Assembly (NCBI GenBank): GCA_964511185.1
Contig: CAZEDU010000031.1
Location: 1-44,507, forward strand
Direction: 5' to 3'
DNA: 44,507 nucleotides
Source of the DNA: CAZEDU01 sp964511185
GTDB taxonomy: Bacteria; Myxococcota; Myxococcia; Myxococcales; Myxococcaceae
The translations under genes were made by a program, and so were the position numbers. The notes beneath the pieces are model-generated. The model saw nothing but the letters and a program-made list of their open reading frames with translations, searched no databases and was not told the DNA's origin. Of this stretch, positions 43,109-44,507 are shown piece by piece (position 1 is the first letter of the stretch; each line of letters opens with the position of its first letter).

Positions 43109-44266
43109 ATGGAACGAGTCCGCAACGCCCTCAAGCAGCGCAGGCAAGAGCTGGGGCTCACGCAGCAAGCGCTGGCCTCGGAGGCCGGGCTCACGCGACA
43201 AGCGCTGCACAACCTCGAGTCCGGCGGCGCGGTGCCGTCGACGCTGGTGGCGCTCAAGCTCGCGCGGACGCTGCGCACCACCGTGGAGGCGCTGTTCTGG
43301 CTGGGCGACTTCGGCACCGTGAGCGCCGAGCTCGCGCTTTCGCTGCAGCCGCAGCGCCGGGACCGCAAGGCGCGCGTGTCCGCGAAGCGCGGCCTGGCGC
43401 CGCGCGTGATTCTCGGCTTCCTGGAGCAGCGCTGGGTCGCGCACGCGCTGCCGGCGAGCGAGCCGGGCCTCGCCTTCACCGCCGCCGATGGGCTCCTGAC
43501 CGGCCGGTGGGGCTCCGGGCAGAGCGCGAAGGTCGAGCTGCTCCGCCGGCTGGACTCCACGCGCGGAAATCTGCTGGTGGCCGGCTGCGCGCCCGCGCTC
43601 GGGCTGCTCGCGGCGAGGGCGAGCGAGCGGTTCCATGACACGCGCATGTTCTGGCTCGACGCCTCGAGCGAGCGGGCGCTGGAGGCCGTCGCGCGCGGCC
43701 ACGTCCACGTCGCGGGCGCGCACTTGACCGACGAGCGGACCGGAGAGCCGAACGCCGCCCGCGTGAAGGCGCTCTTCCCCGACCGGGCGATGGCGCTGGT
43801 GACGCTCGCGCATTGGGAAGAGGGCTTCGTGGTCCGCCCCGGCAACCCGCTCAAGCTGCGCTCGGGGCGAGACCTGACGCCCAGGCTCCGCGTCATCGAC
43901 CGCGACGTGGGCACCGGCGCGCACGCGCTGCTCCAGAAGGTCGCCCGGCAGGCGAAGGTCCCCCTGTCGCGGCTCCACCTGCTCGAGCGCGTCGCCGCCG
44001 GCCACATGGAGGTGGCGCAGGCCGTGGCGATGGGCGCGGCCGACGTGGGCATCGCCATCGAGGCCGCCGCCATCGCGCACGGGATGGACTTCGTGCCGCT
44101 GGCGAAGGAGCGCTTCGATCTCGTGCTGCCCGCCGAGCGCCTCGGGGAGGCGCCGTTCCGCCGGGTCGTCGAGCTCCTGCAGAGCACGCTGTTCCGCCGG
44201 GAGCTGGAGAGCCTCGGCGGTTATGACACGAAGGAGACCGGCGAAGTACGGCCGGTGAAGGCCTAA
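43109..44266 (+). CDS. HTH (XRE/Cro-type) regulator with C-terminal PBP-like ligand domain
   Basis: This 385-residue protein has an N-terminal XRE-type helix-turn-helix at about residues 5-60 (RRQELGLTQQALASEAGLTR is its core). A periplasmic-binding-protein-like domain follows from about residue 125 (LLVAGCAPALGLLAARA, then GHVHVAGAHLTDERTGEPNA, and GAADVGIAIEAAAIAHGMDF). It ends with a GGYDTKETGEV tail. This second domain resembles PF12727 proteins, which sense molybdate or similar small molecules through an internal binding-protein fold, so the protein may respond to an oxyanion or metabolite; the ligand is inference. It lies 43 bases before uvrA, on the same strand. Confidence 0.85.
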   Translation: MERVRNALKQRRQELGLTQQALASEAGLTRQALHNLESGGAVPSTLVALKLARTLRTTVEALFWLGDFGTVSAELALSLQPQRRDRKARVSAKRGLAPRVILGFLEQRWVAHALPASEPGLAFTAADGLLTGRWGSGQSAKVELLRRLDSTRGNLLVAGCAPALGLLAARASERFHDTRMFWLDASSERALEAVARGHVHVAGAHLTDERTGEPNAARVKALFPDRAMALVTLAHWEEGFVVRPGNPLKLRSGRDLTPRLRVIDRDVGTGAHALLQKVARQAKVPLSRLHLLERVAAGHMEVAQAVAMGAADVGIAIEAAAIAHGMDFVPLAKERFDLVLPAERLGEAPFRRVVELLQSTLFRRELESLGGYDTKETGEVRPVKA

Positions 44267-44309
44267 ACAGGCGAGCAGTGTTTCCGCCGTTCTGTTATGC
44301 ACGGGCGCC

Positions 44310-44507
44310 ATGTCAGAACCCGACGTCATCTCGGTCCGCGGCGCCAAGGAGCACAACCTCAAGAACGTCTCGCTCGACATCCCCAAGAAGAAGCTGGTCG
44401 TGTTCACGGGGGTCTCGGGGTCGGGCAAGAGCTCGCTCGCCTTCGACACGCTGTACGCCGAGGGGCAGCGCCGCTACGTCGAGTCGCTGTCGGCGTACGC
44501 CCGTCAG
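44310..44507 (+). CDS. uvrA: UvrABC system protein A, first 66 codons (rest off window)
   Basis: The first 66 residues begin MSEPDVISVRGAKEHNLKNV and contain Walker A GVSGSGKSSLAFDT followed by GQRRYVESLSAYARQ, the invariant start of UvrA. UvrA dimers scan DNA for lesions and load UvrB. The start at 44310 follows the HTH-PBP gene stop by 43 bases. The C-terminal two-thirds, including the zinc fingers, are outside the window. Together with uvrB at the left edge the window shows both genes about 43 kb apart. Confidence 0.97.
   Translation, partial: MSEPDVISVRGAKEHNLKNVSLDIPKKKLVVFTGVSGSGKSSLAFDTLYAEGQRRYVESLSAYARQ

Overview
The window is about 44.5 kb of high-GC DNA with dense, mostly intact bacterial genes and very little spacer. 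The best taxonomic pointers are a 164-residue CdnL/CarD protein that looks nearly identical to the Myxococcus one as I remember it, FHA proteins with a single membrane anchor, large anchor-D/VWA lipoproteins and a PilY1-type minor pilin cluster. Together these suggest a member of the Myxococcota, probably Myxococcales. Three runs of exactly 10 Ns, all inside one helicase-nuclease locus, show that this is a draft scaffold. I see no tRNA, rRNA, CRISPR array, insertion sequence or prophage.

Layout, left to right. At 1-1539 (minus) lies the N-terminal part of uvrB, preceded by a hairpin/LexA-like site and a tiny two-cysteine peptide gene. At 1996-9941 (plus) a tightly coupled minor pilin operon encodes FimT/GspH-, PilV-, PilW- and PilX-like pseudopilins, a 1495-residue PilY1 tip protein and a small lipoprotein. 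At 9951-14857 (minus) are a polytopic membrane protein, an M28 peptidase and cysS. At 15015-16445 (plus) is an FHA/TM protein. At 16484-17614 (minus) are cdnL and a two-TM protein. At 17818-20482 (plus) are comEC and a small acidic protein. From 20494 to 24585 come a CBM9-like lipoprotein, a second FHA/TM protein, a PH-like membrane protein and a TPR periplasmic protein.

At 24656-34273 (minus) one long probable operon runs AddB-like, AddA-like, purA, thiolase. At 34304-35692 (plus) are a PAP2 phosphatase and lspA. At 35736-38070 (minus) three genes with 4-base overlaps encode an ECF sigma factor, a single-pass Ala/Pro-rich protein and a metallophosphoesterase that resembles eukaryotic Dbr1/CWF19. 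At 38230-42758 (minus) are a 981-residue anchor-D/VWA lipoprotein, an EamA exporter and an unknown protein. At 43109-44266 (plus) is an HTH regulator with a PBP-like domain, and the window ends in the first 66 codons of uvrA.

The clearest candidates for something undescribed are: the sigma/TM/Dbr1-like operon, whose enzyme has Asn in place of the usual motif His; a dispersed GGGGACAGTCCC hairpin family that sits 2-5 bases from stop codons and is once read in frame inside a membrane protein gene; a lone RiPP-like peptide beside uvrB; and a 51-codon ORF built around a nested inverted repeat in front of the HTH-PBP regulator. DNA repair genes are also over-represented: uvrB, uvrA and an AddAB-like pair.
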